Positions 45,350 to 53,315 of a stretch of 53,315 nucleotides of DNA are shown piece after piece (within the stretch, counting starts at the first letter, position 1; each line of letters begins with the position of its first letter). The notes under the pieces are model-generated. The model was not told the DNA's origin and searched no databases. It saw nothing but the letters and a program-made list of their open reading frames with translations. Location: NCBI GenBank assembly GCA_021733645.1, contig JAHREJ010000030.1, positions 1-53,315 on the forward strand. Direction: 5' to 3'. The position numbers and the translations under genes are program-made. The DNA comes from Bacillus subtilis subsp. subtilis. Lineage in GTDB: Bacteria > Pseudomonadota > Gammaproteobacteria > Xanthomonadales > Xanthomonadaceae.

Positions 45350-45706
45350 TTATTCGCACTTGAGTGCGCTGGCGACCTGGGCGAACTGGTCGTTGGCCGA
45401 CTTGCAGCCGGCCTCCAGCGCCGTCTTGTCCTGCATGGTGGCCCATTGCGCCTTGGCCTGGTCCACGCCCTGCTGGAAGGCCGCGGCGGTCTGCGGGTTG
45501 GACTTGTCGAAGCAGGCCTTGGCACGGGTCAGATAGGCCTCGCAGCTCTGCGGCAGGCCCGCGCCCACGCTGGCAGCAGCAGGTGCAGTGGCGGCAGGTG
45601 CAGCGGCGGCCGGGTCGGGGGTTGCAGGCGCTGCGGCGTCGTCCTTCTTGCCGCATGCCACCAGGCCGGTGAGGGCCACTGCGAGAATCAATACCTTTTT
45701 GAACAT
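45350..45706 (-). CDS. small exported lipoprotein of unknown function
   Basis: 118 residues starting MFKKVLILAVALTGLVACGKKDD. AAGGA lies 6 nt before this ATG; a Met two codons earlier would touch the AAGGA itself. Lipobox LVAC. After the Cys comes an Ala/Pro-rich linker (about 22-50), then a compact helical region with three Cys residues (LPQSCEAYLTRAKACFDKSN and LEAGCKSANDQF) that could form a disulfide. I recognise no named family. Confidence 0.82.
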   Translation of the reverse strand: MFKKVLILAVALTGLVACGKKDDAAAPATPDPAAAAPAATAPAAASVGAGLPQSCEAYLTRAKACFDKSNPQTAAAFQQGVDQAKAQWATMQDKTALEAGCKSANDQFAQVASALKCE

Positions 45707-45805
45707 GGTCATTCCTTGATTGAACGGTCAGGGGTTTCAGATGCCTGCATGACAGTCTCCAGCCGCGCACGTCCGGGTGCATGTCGGGCAGGTGCACTTC
45801 TAGCA

Positions 45806-46441
45806 TCAATGCCCGGCAGCGTCATCCTGCCGCGGAGCCTGGGCACCTGCCACCGCAGGCGGCGCGGTGGCAGGCTGCGGCCAGGCACGTCCATCGTGCT
45901 GGCAGAACCCCACCAGGGCGCGTACCAGCGCGGTGGCTTCCACCCCGGAAAGACGCGGCACGCTGTGCAGCCGCTGCCCGATGCCCGCCGCCACGCGGGC
46001 CGTACACGCCGGATCGGCAGCGAGCGCGATCGTCTTCTCCCAGAGCGACAGCATGCGCTGGTCGACCGCGTCGATGCGGCGGCGCAACACCTCCAGCGAC
46101 GGTGCAACCGGCGGCGCGTTGCCCAGGCGGAAGCGCTGGTAGTCCATGTGCTGGATCAGCTTGTTGGCCTCGATCAACTGCGCATGGAAGGCAACCACTG
46201 CATCCGGATCCAGCCCGCGTGCGCGGGCCTGTTCGCGCTTGGCGGCCAACACCACCTGCTCGCGCTGGCGGTCTTCCACCGGGCGGTCCTGGGGATATTT
46301 GCTGGCCGCCACGGCGTGGCCGATGGCGTTGCGCGCCACGATGGTATCGATCAGTTCGGACAGCGGCGCCGTGGTGGCAGACGCCGGCAGGGACAGCGCC
46401 CCCAGCACAATGCAGATGAGGCCACGCAACGTAAGCAACAT
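45806..46441 (-). CDS. periplasmic chorismate mutase (AroQ-gamma type)
   Basis: 211 residues with a signal peptide (MLLTLRGLICIVLGALSLPASA). The mature protein is all helical, like the *AroQ group: LSELIDTIVARNAIGHAVAASKY, then EDRQREQVVLAAKREQARARGLD and VVAFHAQLIEANKLIQ. It converts chorismate to prephenate outside the cytoplasm. In plant-associated xanthomonads a secreted homologue has been studied for a role in host interaction. The last 30 residues are Ala/Pro-rich. No Shine-Dalgarno precedes the ATG. Confidence 0.9.
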   Translation of the reverse strand: MLLTLRGLICIVLGALSLPASATTAPLSELIDTIVARNAIGHAVAASKYPQDRPVEDRQREQVVLAAKREQARARGLDPDAVVAFHAQLIEANKLIQHMDYQRFRLGNAPPVAPSLEVLRRRIDAVDQRMLSLWEKTIALAADPACTARVAAGIGQRLHSVPRLSGVEATALVRALVGFCQHDGRAWPQPATAPPAVAGAQAPRQDDAAGH

Positions 46442-46546
46442 GGAGGGAACCCAACGTTGGAAAGTGCTCCGAGGATGCCCGCATCGTTGGCCTGGAGACG
46501 TGCCCGGCAGCCCAGTTCGTCCCGCTGGTGGCAATGTCGACACACA

Positions 46547-46575
46547 TGAAAACGCCGGCACAAGGCCGGCGTTGT
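46547..46575 (-). terminator. terminator of the atp operon
   Basis: Minus strand: AACGCCGGC, loop CTTGT, GCCGGCGTTTTC. The 9-bp stem ends in four T. It lies about 30 bp after the atpC stop. Confidence 0.85.
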
Positions 46576-46606
46576 CATGATCGGGTCCGGCCAGGGCCGG
46601 CCGGGG

Positions 46607-47029
46607 TCAGTGCTTGAGCGTCTTGCGCAGGCGCTCCAGCGCCTGCAGCTGGACCACCGCTTCGGCCAGCTTCTGCTGGGCTTCGGCCACGTCCATCGCT
46701 TCTCCACGGTTGGCCAGCATGCGCTCGGCTTCTTCCTTGGCCTTGCGCACCGACGCTTCGTCGATGTCCTGGGCGCGGATCGCGGTGTCGGCCAGCACGG
46801 TCACCACCTGCGGCTGCACTTCAAGGATGCCGCCGGAAATGGCGAAATCCAGCTGCTCGCCACTTGCCGTGGTCACCACCACCTTGCCCGGCTTCAGGCG
46901 GGTGATCAGCGGGGCGTGCTTGGGCGCGATGCCCAGTTCACCCAGCTCGCCGGTGGCCACGACCAGGGTGGCTTCACCACGGAAGATTTCCTGCTCGGCA
47001 CTGACGATGTCGCAACGGATGGTGCTCAT
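46607..47029 (-). CDS. atpC: ATP synthase F1 epsilon subunit
   Basis: 140 residues from [16 protein letters not shown]. An N-terminal beta-sandwich (about 1-85; [22 protein letters not shown] is diagnostic) and a C-terminal two-helix regulatory part (about 88-140) that can lock the rotor. Last gene of the operon, before the terminator. Confidence 0.96.
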   Translation of the reverse strand: MSTIRCDIVSAEQEIFRGEATLVVATGELGELGIAPKHAPLITRLKPGKVVVTTASGEQLDFAISGGILEVQPQVVTVLADTAIRAQDIDEASVRKAKEEAERMLANRGEAMDVAEAQQKLAEAVVQLQALERLRKTLKH

Positions 47030-47059
47030 GTAACTCTCTTCGCTAGGGGGCGGGTGTGA

Positions 47060-47134
47060 CCCACCGCAGGGATTCCGCAGCGGTGGGCAGGTGCCCACCC
47101 CGTGTCACGGTCGGGACGGGCGTGTGCCCGTCCC
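47060..47134. repeat. hairpins in the atpD-atpC spacer
   Basis: CCCACCGC/GCGGTGGG (47060-47087), a nested alternative GTGGGCA-GG-TGCCCAC, and GGGACGGGC-GTGT-GCCCGTCCC (47113-47134). No T tracts. They probably affect mRNA stability or read-through. Confidence 0.65.
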
Positions 47135-47141
47135 TGCCGCA

Positions 47142-48560
<1,419 letters not shown>

Positions 48561-48585
48561 CTAATGTGTGCTTTGACTGTGCGCG

Positions 48586-49449
48586 TCAGACTGCTGCCGC
48601 GCCGCCGACGATTTCGGAGATTTCCTGGGTGATCGCTGCCTGCCGGGCCTTGTTGTAGACCAGCTGCAGGGTTCCGATCAGCTTGTTCGCGTTGTCGCTT
48701 GCCGACTTCATCGCGACCATGCGGGCTGCATGCTCGGACGCGACGTTTTCCAGAACCGCCTGGTACACCAGCGACTCGACGTAACGGGTCATCACGTGCT
48801 CGAGCACGGTCGCAGCGTCGGGTTCGTACAGGTAGTCCCAGTCGTGGTGCGCCACCTGCTTCTCAGCGGCCGGCAACGGCAGCAGCTGGTCGAAGCTGGC
48901 CTTCTGCGTCATCGTGTTGATGAAGCGGTTGTAGACCAGGTACACGCGGTCGACCTTGCCTTCGGTGAAGGCATCGAGCATGACCTTGATCACGCCGATC
49001 AGCTGCTCCAGGTGCGGCACATCGCCCATGTGGGTGACGCTGCCAACCATGTTGACCTTGATGCGGCGGAAGAAGGTGGAAGCCTTCTGGCCCACGGTCA
49101 CCACGTCGATCTCGGCACCGGCATCCTGGTACTGGCGGACTTCGCCCAGCATCTTGCGGAACAGGTTGTTGTTCAGGCCACCGGCCAGGCCGCGGTCGGA
49201 GGAGATCACGATGTAGCCGACCCGCTTGACCTCGTCGCGCTGGACCAGGAACGGATGCTGGTAGTCGGTGCTGGCCTGGGCCAGGTGACCGATCACCTGC
49301 TTCATCGCCTGCGCATACGGACGCGACGTCTTCATCCGCTCCTGCGCCTTGCGGATCTTGGAGGCCGAGACCATTTCGAGCGCGCGCGTCACCTTGCGGG
49401 TGTTCTGCACGCTCTTGATCTTGGTTTTGATTTCGCGTCCGCTTGCCAT
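48586..49449 (-). CDS. atpG: ATP synthase F1 gamma subunit
   Basis: Central rotor stalk. 287 residues from [20 protein letters not shown]. The C-terminal helix [36 protein letters not shown] is canonical. The frame upstream of 49449 runs into REP hairpins and is not coding. Confidence 0.97.
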   Translation of the reverse strand: MASGREIKTKIKSVQNTRKVTRALEMVSASKIRKAQERMKTSRPYAQAMKQVIGHLAQASTDYQHPFLVQRDEVKRVGYIVISSDRGLAGGLNNNLFRKMLGEVRQYQDAGAEIDVVTVGQKASTFFRRIKVNMVGSVTHMGDVPHLEQLIGVIKVMLDAFTEGKVDRVYLVYNRFINTMTQKASFDQLLPLPAAEKQVAHHDWDYLYEPDAATVLEHVMTRYVESLVYQAVLENVASEHAARMVAMKSASDNANKLIGTLQLVYNKARQAAITQEISEIVGGAAAV

Positions 49450-49460
49450 CTTTGATTCCC

Positions 49461-49520
49461 GTAGAGCGGGGCTCTGCCCCGCTGCATTCGACGGTGTGGC
49501 GGGGCAGGACCCCGCCACAC
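49461..49520. repeat. SMAG palindrome and second hairpin in the atpA-atpG spacer
   Basis: GTAG foot with stem AGCGGGGC-TCT-GCCCCGCT at 49461-49483 (plus orientation). An 11-bp perfect stem GTGTGGCGGGG/CCCCGCCACAC with loop CAGGA lies at 49494-49520. Both fall in the 78-bp gap between the two genes. Confidence 0.8.
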
Positions 49521-49527
49521 GTTCGGC

Positions 49528-51090
49528 TTACCAGCTGCCGGTGGTCTTGAACTCGGCGATGCCCTTCTTGAAGGCCGCTTCGATGTCGTTGTCCCAACCG
49601 CCGGTGGCGTTGATCTTGCCGATCAGCTCGCCCTGGGTGTTGGCGAAGTGGGCGTGCAGGCCCTCTTCCAGCGCCAGCAGCTTGTTGACCGGCACGTCGT
49701 CGAGGTAACCCTCGTTGACGGCGTAGATGGTCAGCGCCTGGTTGGCGATCGACATCGGGGCGTACTGCTTCTGCTTCATCAGCTCGGTCACGCGCTGGCC
49801 GCGCTCAAGCTGCTTGCGGGTAGCTTCGTCCAGGTCCGAGGCAAACTGCGCGAACGCAGCCAGTTCGCGGTACTGGGCCAGCGAGATGCGGATGCCGCCC
49901 GACAGCTTCTTGATGATCTTGGTCTGGGCAGCACCACCGACGCGCGACACCGAGATACCGGCGTTCACGGCCGGGCGGATGCCCGAGTTGAACAGATCGG
50001 TTTCCAGGAAGATCTGGCCGTCGGTGATGGAGATCACGTTGGTCGGCACGAAGGCCGAGACGTCACCGGCCTGGGTTTCGATGATCGGCAGCGCGGTGAG
50101 CGAGCCGGTCTTGCCCGTGACGGCGCCGTTGGTGAACTTCTCCACGTACGCTTCGGACACGCGGGCAGCGCGCTCGAGCAGGCGGGAGTGCAGGTAGAAC
50201 ACGTCGCCCGGGTAGGCTTCGCGACCCGGCGGGCGCTTCAGCAGCAGCGAGATCTGGCGGTAGGCCACGGCCTGCTTGGACAGATCGTCGTACACGATCA
50301 GCGCGTCTTCGCCGCGGTCCATGAAGTACTCACCCATCGTGCAGCCCGAGTAGGCGCTGATGTACTGCATGGCAGCCGATTCGGACGCGGTGGCAGCCAC
50401 CACCACGGTGTGCGCCATCGCGCCGTTTTCTTCCAGCTTGCGCACGATGTTGGCCACGGTCGAGGCCTTCTGGCCGATCGCGACGTACACGCACTTGATG
50501 CCGGTGCTCTTCTGGTTGATCACCGCATCGATGGCCAGGGCGGTCTTGCCGGTCTGGCGGTCACCGATGACCAGCTCGCGCTGGCCACGGCCGATCGGGA
50601 TCATCGAGTCGACCGACTTGTAACCGGTCTGCACCGGCTGGTCGACCGACTTGCGCCAGATCACGCCCGGGGCAACGCGCTCCACCGGCGCGGTGGCCTT
50701 GGCGGGGATCGGACCCTTGCCGTCGATCGGCTCGCCCAGCGCGTTGACCACGCGGCCGAGCATTTCCGGACCCACCGGCACTTCCAGGATGCGCCCGGTG
50801 GTCTTGGCGACGTCGCCTTCGCGCAGGTGCTGGTAGTCACCCAGGACCACGGCGCCGACCGAGTCGCGCTCCAGGTTCAGGGCAAGGGCGAAGGTGGGCA
50901 GGCCGTTCGGAGCGAGCGGCAGTTCGATCATTTCGCCCTGCATCACGTCGGCCAGACCGAAGATGCGCACGATACCGTCGGACACGCTGGTCACGGTGCC
51001 TTCGTTGCGCGATTCCGCGGCCAGCTTGACCTTCTCGATGCGGTTCTTGATCAGGTCGCTGATTTCGGAGGGGTTGAGCGTGGTTGCCAT
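49528..51090 (-). CDS. atpA: ATP synthase F1 alpha subunit
   Basis: Regulatory nucleotide-binding subunit. 520 residues from the ATG at 51090, with AGGA 7 nt upstream; a TTG two codons earlier is less likely. P-loop [13 protein letters not shown]. The alpha-specific [16 protein letters not shown] and the N-terminal [15 protein letters not shown] (delta contact) are present. Confidence 0.98.
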   Translation of the reverse strand: MATTLNPSEISDLIKNRIEKVKLAAESRNEGTVTSVSDGIVRIFGLADVMQGEMIELPLAPNGLPTFALALNLERDSVGAVVLGDYQHLREGDVAKTTGRILEVPVGPEMLGRVVNALGEPIDGKGPIPAKATAPVERVAPGVIWRKSVDQPVQTGYKSVDSMIPIGRGQRELVIGDRQTGKTALAIDAVINQKSTGIKCVYVAIGQKASTVANIVRKLEENGAMAHTVVVAATASESAAMQYISAYSGCTMGEYFMDRGEDALIVYDDLSKQAVAYRQISLLLKRPPGREAYPGDVFYLHSRLLERAARVSEAYVEKFTNGAVTGKTGSLTALPIIETQAGDVSAFVPTNVISITDGQIFLETDLFNSGIRPAVNAGISVSRVGGAAQTKIIKKLSGGIRISLAQYRELAAFAQFASDLDEATRKQLERGQRVTELMKQKQYAPMSIANQALTIYAVNEGYLDDVPVNKLLALEEGLHAHFANTQGELIGKINATGGWDNDIEAAFKKGIAEFKTTGSW

Positions 51091-51134
51091 CGTCAAGTCC
51101 TAGTGCCGGCCGTCAAGCCGGACGTTAAATGAAT

Positions 51135-51662
51135 TCAGTTAGCGAGCGCGGTCTGCAGGCGCGACAGCTTGCCCTTGAGCGAGCCATCGATGACCACATC
51201 ACCGGCGTCGATGACGGCACCGCCGATCAACGAAGCATCGACTGCGGTCGAGACGTCCACCTCACGACCGAAGCGCTTGCGCAGCGCGGCCTTGATGGCG
51301 TCCAGTTCGGCGGCCGACAGCGCCGTGGCCGAGGTCACGGTGGCCTTGACCACGTGTTCGGCGTCAGCGCGCAGCTGGTCGTACATGCCGGCGATTTCCG
51401 GCAGCAGCGGCAGACGGTGCGCTTCGGCCAGGATGGCCAGGAAGCGTCCGAAGGTCTCGCTGGGCGATTCCGGGGCCAGCAACGCGACGGCATCGCCGCG
51501 GTCCAGTTCCGGGTTCGACAGCAAGGCCGCCACGCGCGGGTCGGCAGCTACGTGGGCAGAGAACGCAAGCGCGTCCGACCACGGCGCGAACGTGCCTTCG
51601 TCGCGCGCGGTTGCGAACGCAGCGCGGGCATACGGGCGTGCAAGCGTGAGGGCCTGGCTCAT
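51135..51662 (-). CDS. atpH: ATP synthase F1 delta subunit
   Basis: Links the b-subunit stator to alpha. 175 residues. N-terminal six-helix domain from LTLARPYARAAFATARDEG. The C-terminal region contains DASLIGGAVIDAGDVVIDGSL, the OSCP signature. It lies 3 bp after atpF. Confidence 0.96.
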   Translation of the reverse strand: MSQALTLARPYARAAFATARDEGTFAPWSDALAFSAHVAADPRVAALLSNPELDRGDAVALLAPESPSETFGRFLAILAEAHRLPLLPEIAGMYDQLRADAEHVVKATVTSATALSAAELDAIKAALRKRFGREVDVSTAVDASLIGGAVIDAGDVVIDGSLKGKLSRLQTALAN

Positions 51663-51665
51663 CGA

Positions 51666-52136
51666 TCAGATCTCCGATGCCAGCTCGTCGAGCAGCGCCT
51701 TGTGGGCGTTGGCGTCGATTTCGCGCTTGAGCAGCTTTTCGGCACCGCTCACGGCCAGTGCGGACACCTGCTTGCGCAGATCTTCACGGGCACGGTTGGC
51801 GGCAGCCTCGATTTCAGCGTGGGCCAGGTCTTTCTGGCGGTTCGCTTCGACGATGGCTTCATTCTTGGCAGCGTCAACAATCTGGTTGGCGCGCGCGTGG
51901 GCCTGGTCGATGATCTCGTTGGCCTTGCCGCGTGCTTCCTTCAGTGCTTCGTTGACCTTTTCCTGCGTCTGGGCCAGATCCTTCTGGCTGCGGTCGGCAG
52001 CGGCGAGGCCTTCAGCGATCTTCTGCTGGCGCTCTTCGATGGCGTTCATCAGCGGCGGCCAGATCTTGGTCGCGATGATCCAGATCAAACCGGCAAAAGC
52101 CAGCGCCTGGGCAACGAGGGTAAAACCGATATCCAT
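51666..52136 (-). CDS. atpF: ATP synthase F0 b subunit
   Basis: 156 residues. One membrane helix at the N-terminus (about 5-25, [24 protein letters not shown]). A long charged coiled coil makes the peripheral stalk. The C-terminal [21 protein letters not shown] contacts delta. Preceded by hairpins after atpE. Confidence 0.97.
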   Translation of the reverse strand: MDIGFTLVAQALAFAGLIWIIATKIWPPLMNAIEERQQKIAEGLAAADRSQKDLAQTQEKVNEALKEARGKANEIIDQAHARANQIVDAAKNEAIVEANRQKDLAHAEIEAAANRAREDLRKQVSALAVSGAEKLLKREIDANAHKALLDELASEI

Positions 52137-52168
52137 GGGGTTCGCTCAATCTGGGGAGATGGGGTGGT

Positions 52169-52231
52169 TGCGCCGCCCGGGGCGGCGCAGCCGTTCCTTC
52201 ATCCGCGATCAGGCGCACACGGCGCCTGATC
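52169..52231. repeat. two strong hairpins downstream of atpE
   Basis: GATCAGGCGC-ACACG-GCGCCTGATC at 52207-52231 (10-bp perfect stem) starts 18 bp after the atpE stop. TGCGCCGC/GCGGCGCA at 52169-52189 follows. No T tract. The position fits a structure that raises atpE mRNA relative to atpF. Confidence 0.75.
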
Positions 52232-52248
52232 GTTTCGCTTTCGCTGGA

Positions 52249-52551
52249 TCAGCCTGCAACGGCCGGCAGGCGTGCAACGAACTCGCCGATGGTCGGGTTG
52301 GCGAAGGCCAGCAGCAGGCCGACGGCGACCGAGATGATGAACGCGGCATCGATCAGGCCGGCGGTGATGAACATGCGGACCTGCAGGACCGGAATCAGTT
52401 CCGGCTGGCGGGCAGCCGATTCCAGGAACTTACCGGACATGATGGCCAGACCAAGACCGGCACCCAGCGCGGCCAGGCCGATCATGATGCCGACGGCGAG
52501 GACGGTGGAGCTCTGGACTTGGGCGAGGTTGGTCAGGACGGCGAGGTACAT
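52249..52551 (-). CDS. atpE: ATP synthase F0 c subunit
   Basis: Proteolipid that forms the rotating ring. 100 residues, two membrane helices. The proton-binding Asp is D68 in [10 protein letters not shown]. The helix-1 glycine pattern [16 protein letters not shown] and the polar loop SAARQPELI are canonical. No sodium-binding motif is seen, so it is likely proton driven. Confidence 0.97.
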   Translation of the reverse strand: MYLAVLTNLAQVQSSTVLAVGIMIGLAALGAGLGLAIMSGKFLESAARQPELIPVLQVRMFITAGLIDAAFIISVAVGLLLAFANPTIGEFVARLPAVAG

Positions 52552-52618
52552 GGTTTTCTCCTGGAACTTTGAATAGCTAAGGGTTTAGAAACAAACGGAT
52601 GAAGGGTGAAGCGAAAAC

Positions 52619-53236
52619 TCAGTGAGCGTCTTCCGACAGGCTCAGATACACGATGGACAACATCATGAAGATGAAGGCCTGCAGCGGAATCACCAGCAGA
52701 TGGAACAGCATCCAGCCCAGGCCGAATGCACCGCCTGCGATGGCGCCGGCGATACCCGCGCTGCCCAGCACCCAGATCAGCAGGAACACGATTTCGCCGC
52801 CGAACATGTTGCCGAACAGTCGCATCGCCAGCGAGATCGGCTTGCTGAGCCACTCGACGATGTTGAGGATCAGGTTGAACGGCATCATCCACTTGCCGAA
52901 CGGTGCGGTCAGGAATTCCTTGGTGAACCCACCCAGGCCCTTGGCACGCAGCGCGAAGAACAGCATCAGGAAGAACACGCTGATCGACATGCCCAGGGTG
53001 GCATTCACGTCGGCGGTGGGGACCGGCTTCCAGTACGGCACGCCCATCAGTTCGAGCGGCTTGGCGATGAAATCGGCCGGGATCATCTTGATGAGGTTCA
53101 TCAACAGGATCCAGAAGAAGATCGTGATCGCGATCGGGGTCACCAGCTTGCTGGTGCCGTGGTAGGTGTCCTTGGCCTGGCGGTCAACGAACTCCAGGCA
53201 GATCTCGACGAACGCCTGCCACTTGCCCGGGACGCT
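52619..53236 (-). CDS. atpB: ATP synthase F0 a subunit, 5' truncated at a sequence break
   Basis: Proton channel subunit. The readable part covers 205 residues, from VPGKWQAFVEICLEFVDRQ to SLSEDAH. It includes the essential Arg in SLAMRLFGNMFGGE and the C-terminal LVIPLQAFIFMMLSIVYLSL. The family has roughly 65-70 more residues at the N-terminus, including the first helix. Here the frame meets a TAA at 53237-53239 just upstream of VPGKW, and homology stops. An ATG at 53141-53143 is inside the protein and cannot be the real start. Confidence 0.9.
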   Translation of the reverse strand, partial: SVPGKWQAFVEICLEFVDRQAKDTYHGTSKLVTPIAITIFFWILLMNLIKMIPADFIAKPLELMGVPYWKPVPTADVNATLGMSISVFFLMLFFALRAKGLGGFTKEFLTAPFGKWMMPFNLILNIVEWLSKPISLAMRLFGNMFGGEIVFLLIWVLGSAGIAGAIAGGAFGLGWMLFHLLVIPLQAFIFMMLSIVYLSLSEDAH

Positions 53237-53240
53237 TTAC
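53234..53240. other. breakpoint: end of atpB homology
   Basis: To the left the minus strand encodes VPGKWQAF of AtpB. To the right the sequence is an unrelated terminator and start of a plus-strand gene. Nothing resembling a transposon end or target duplication is visible in the 75 bp available. Confidence 0.8.
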
Positions 53241-53249
53241 CCACCCACA

Positions 53250-53271
53250 CCCCGCACTGCGGGGTTTTTTT
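53250..53271 (+). terminator. intrinsic terminator, plus strand
   Basis: CCCCGC-ACT-GCGGGG followed by seven T. It would end a plus-strand transcript coming from the left, yet no plus-strand gene lies there now. This supports the idea that this segment comes from elsewhere. Confidence 0.9.
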
Positions 53272-53291
53272 ATGCCCGCAGGGAGACATTC

Positions 53292-53315
53292 ATGAGCATG
53301 CTGACGCAAGGCACC
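53292..53315 (+). CDS. 5' end of an unidentified gene, cut by the window edge
   Basis: ATG at 53292 with AGGGAG 6 nt upstream gives MSMLTQGT up to the last base. The N-terminus reminds me of phage tail tube-like proteins, but eight residues cannot prove it. Confidence 0.45.

Noticed and set aside
53141..53143. ATG as the true start of atpB
   Set aside because: It lies well inside the conserved protein; upstream residues from VPGKW still match the family, so the gene is truncated rather than short.

Overview
The window is high-GC gammaproteobacterial chromosome of the Xanthomonadaceae, most likely Stenotrophomonas. This rests on the lptM-dapF-DUF484-xerC-hslV-hslU block, the atp-glmU/glmS neighbourhood, two S9A peptidases, a periplasmic chorismate mutase, and short palindromes that begin with GTAG. 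Those palindromes match the REP family described in Stenotrophomonas maltophilia as SMAG. No tRNA, rRNA, CRISPR array or insertion sequence was seen.

Layout. 1-330: 137-bp tandem repeats carrying pieces of the hslU 3' end. 319-5231 (minus): protease and cell-wall block hslU, hslV, xerC, DUF484, dapF, lptM. 5360-12878: DUF454, oligopeptidase B, an aminotransferase, prolyl oligopeptidase, a small membrane protein and a lipocalin lipoprotein. 12888-15361: a higBA toxin-antitoxin pair just downstream of metNI, with no metQ. 15503-22441: DMT exporter, YajQ, then an aldehyde dehydrogenase / alcohol dehydrogenase / GAF-Fis regulator group with a dyad upstream, then DUF1415 and an SDR. 22442-25024: oligopeptidase A, whose 3' tail is duplicated beside four SMAG palindromes and two short-repeat arrays. 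25197-33340: a PLP enzyme, two glyoxalase-fold proteins, a radical SAM / UdgX nucleic-acid repair pair, a large PD-(D/E)xK nuclease-like protein of unknown function, and a CBS protein. 33648-44830: glmS and glmU, separated by a seven-gene operon: an ABC efflux system (adaptor, ATPase, two permeases), a PDZ protein, and a sigma-54 response regulator with its sensor kinase. 44918-46441: GtrA-like protein, lipoprotein, chorismate mutase. 46607 to the end: ATP synthase genes atpC to atpB on the minus strand.

How the parts work together. The efflux operon starts with a close match to a sigma-54 promoter, preceded by clustered TGTCCG/CGGACA dyads. Its own sixth gene encodes an NtrC-type activator, so the operon looks self-regulated by its two-component pair. 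The atp operon has strong hairpins in three intergenic gaps, which fits differential expression of subunits. The right edge is abnormal: atpB loses its N-terminal part at about 53236. The sequence then becomes a plus-strand terminator and the first codons of another gene, so either the assembly is chimeric or the atp operon has been broken.

The best candidates for something undescribed are the 639-residue nuclease-like protein (30855-32774), the self-regulated exporter with a PDZ partner (35569-43446), and the REP-linked duplication of gene 3' ends seen at both hslU and the oligopeptidase A gene.
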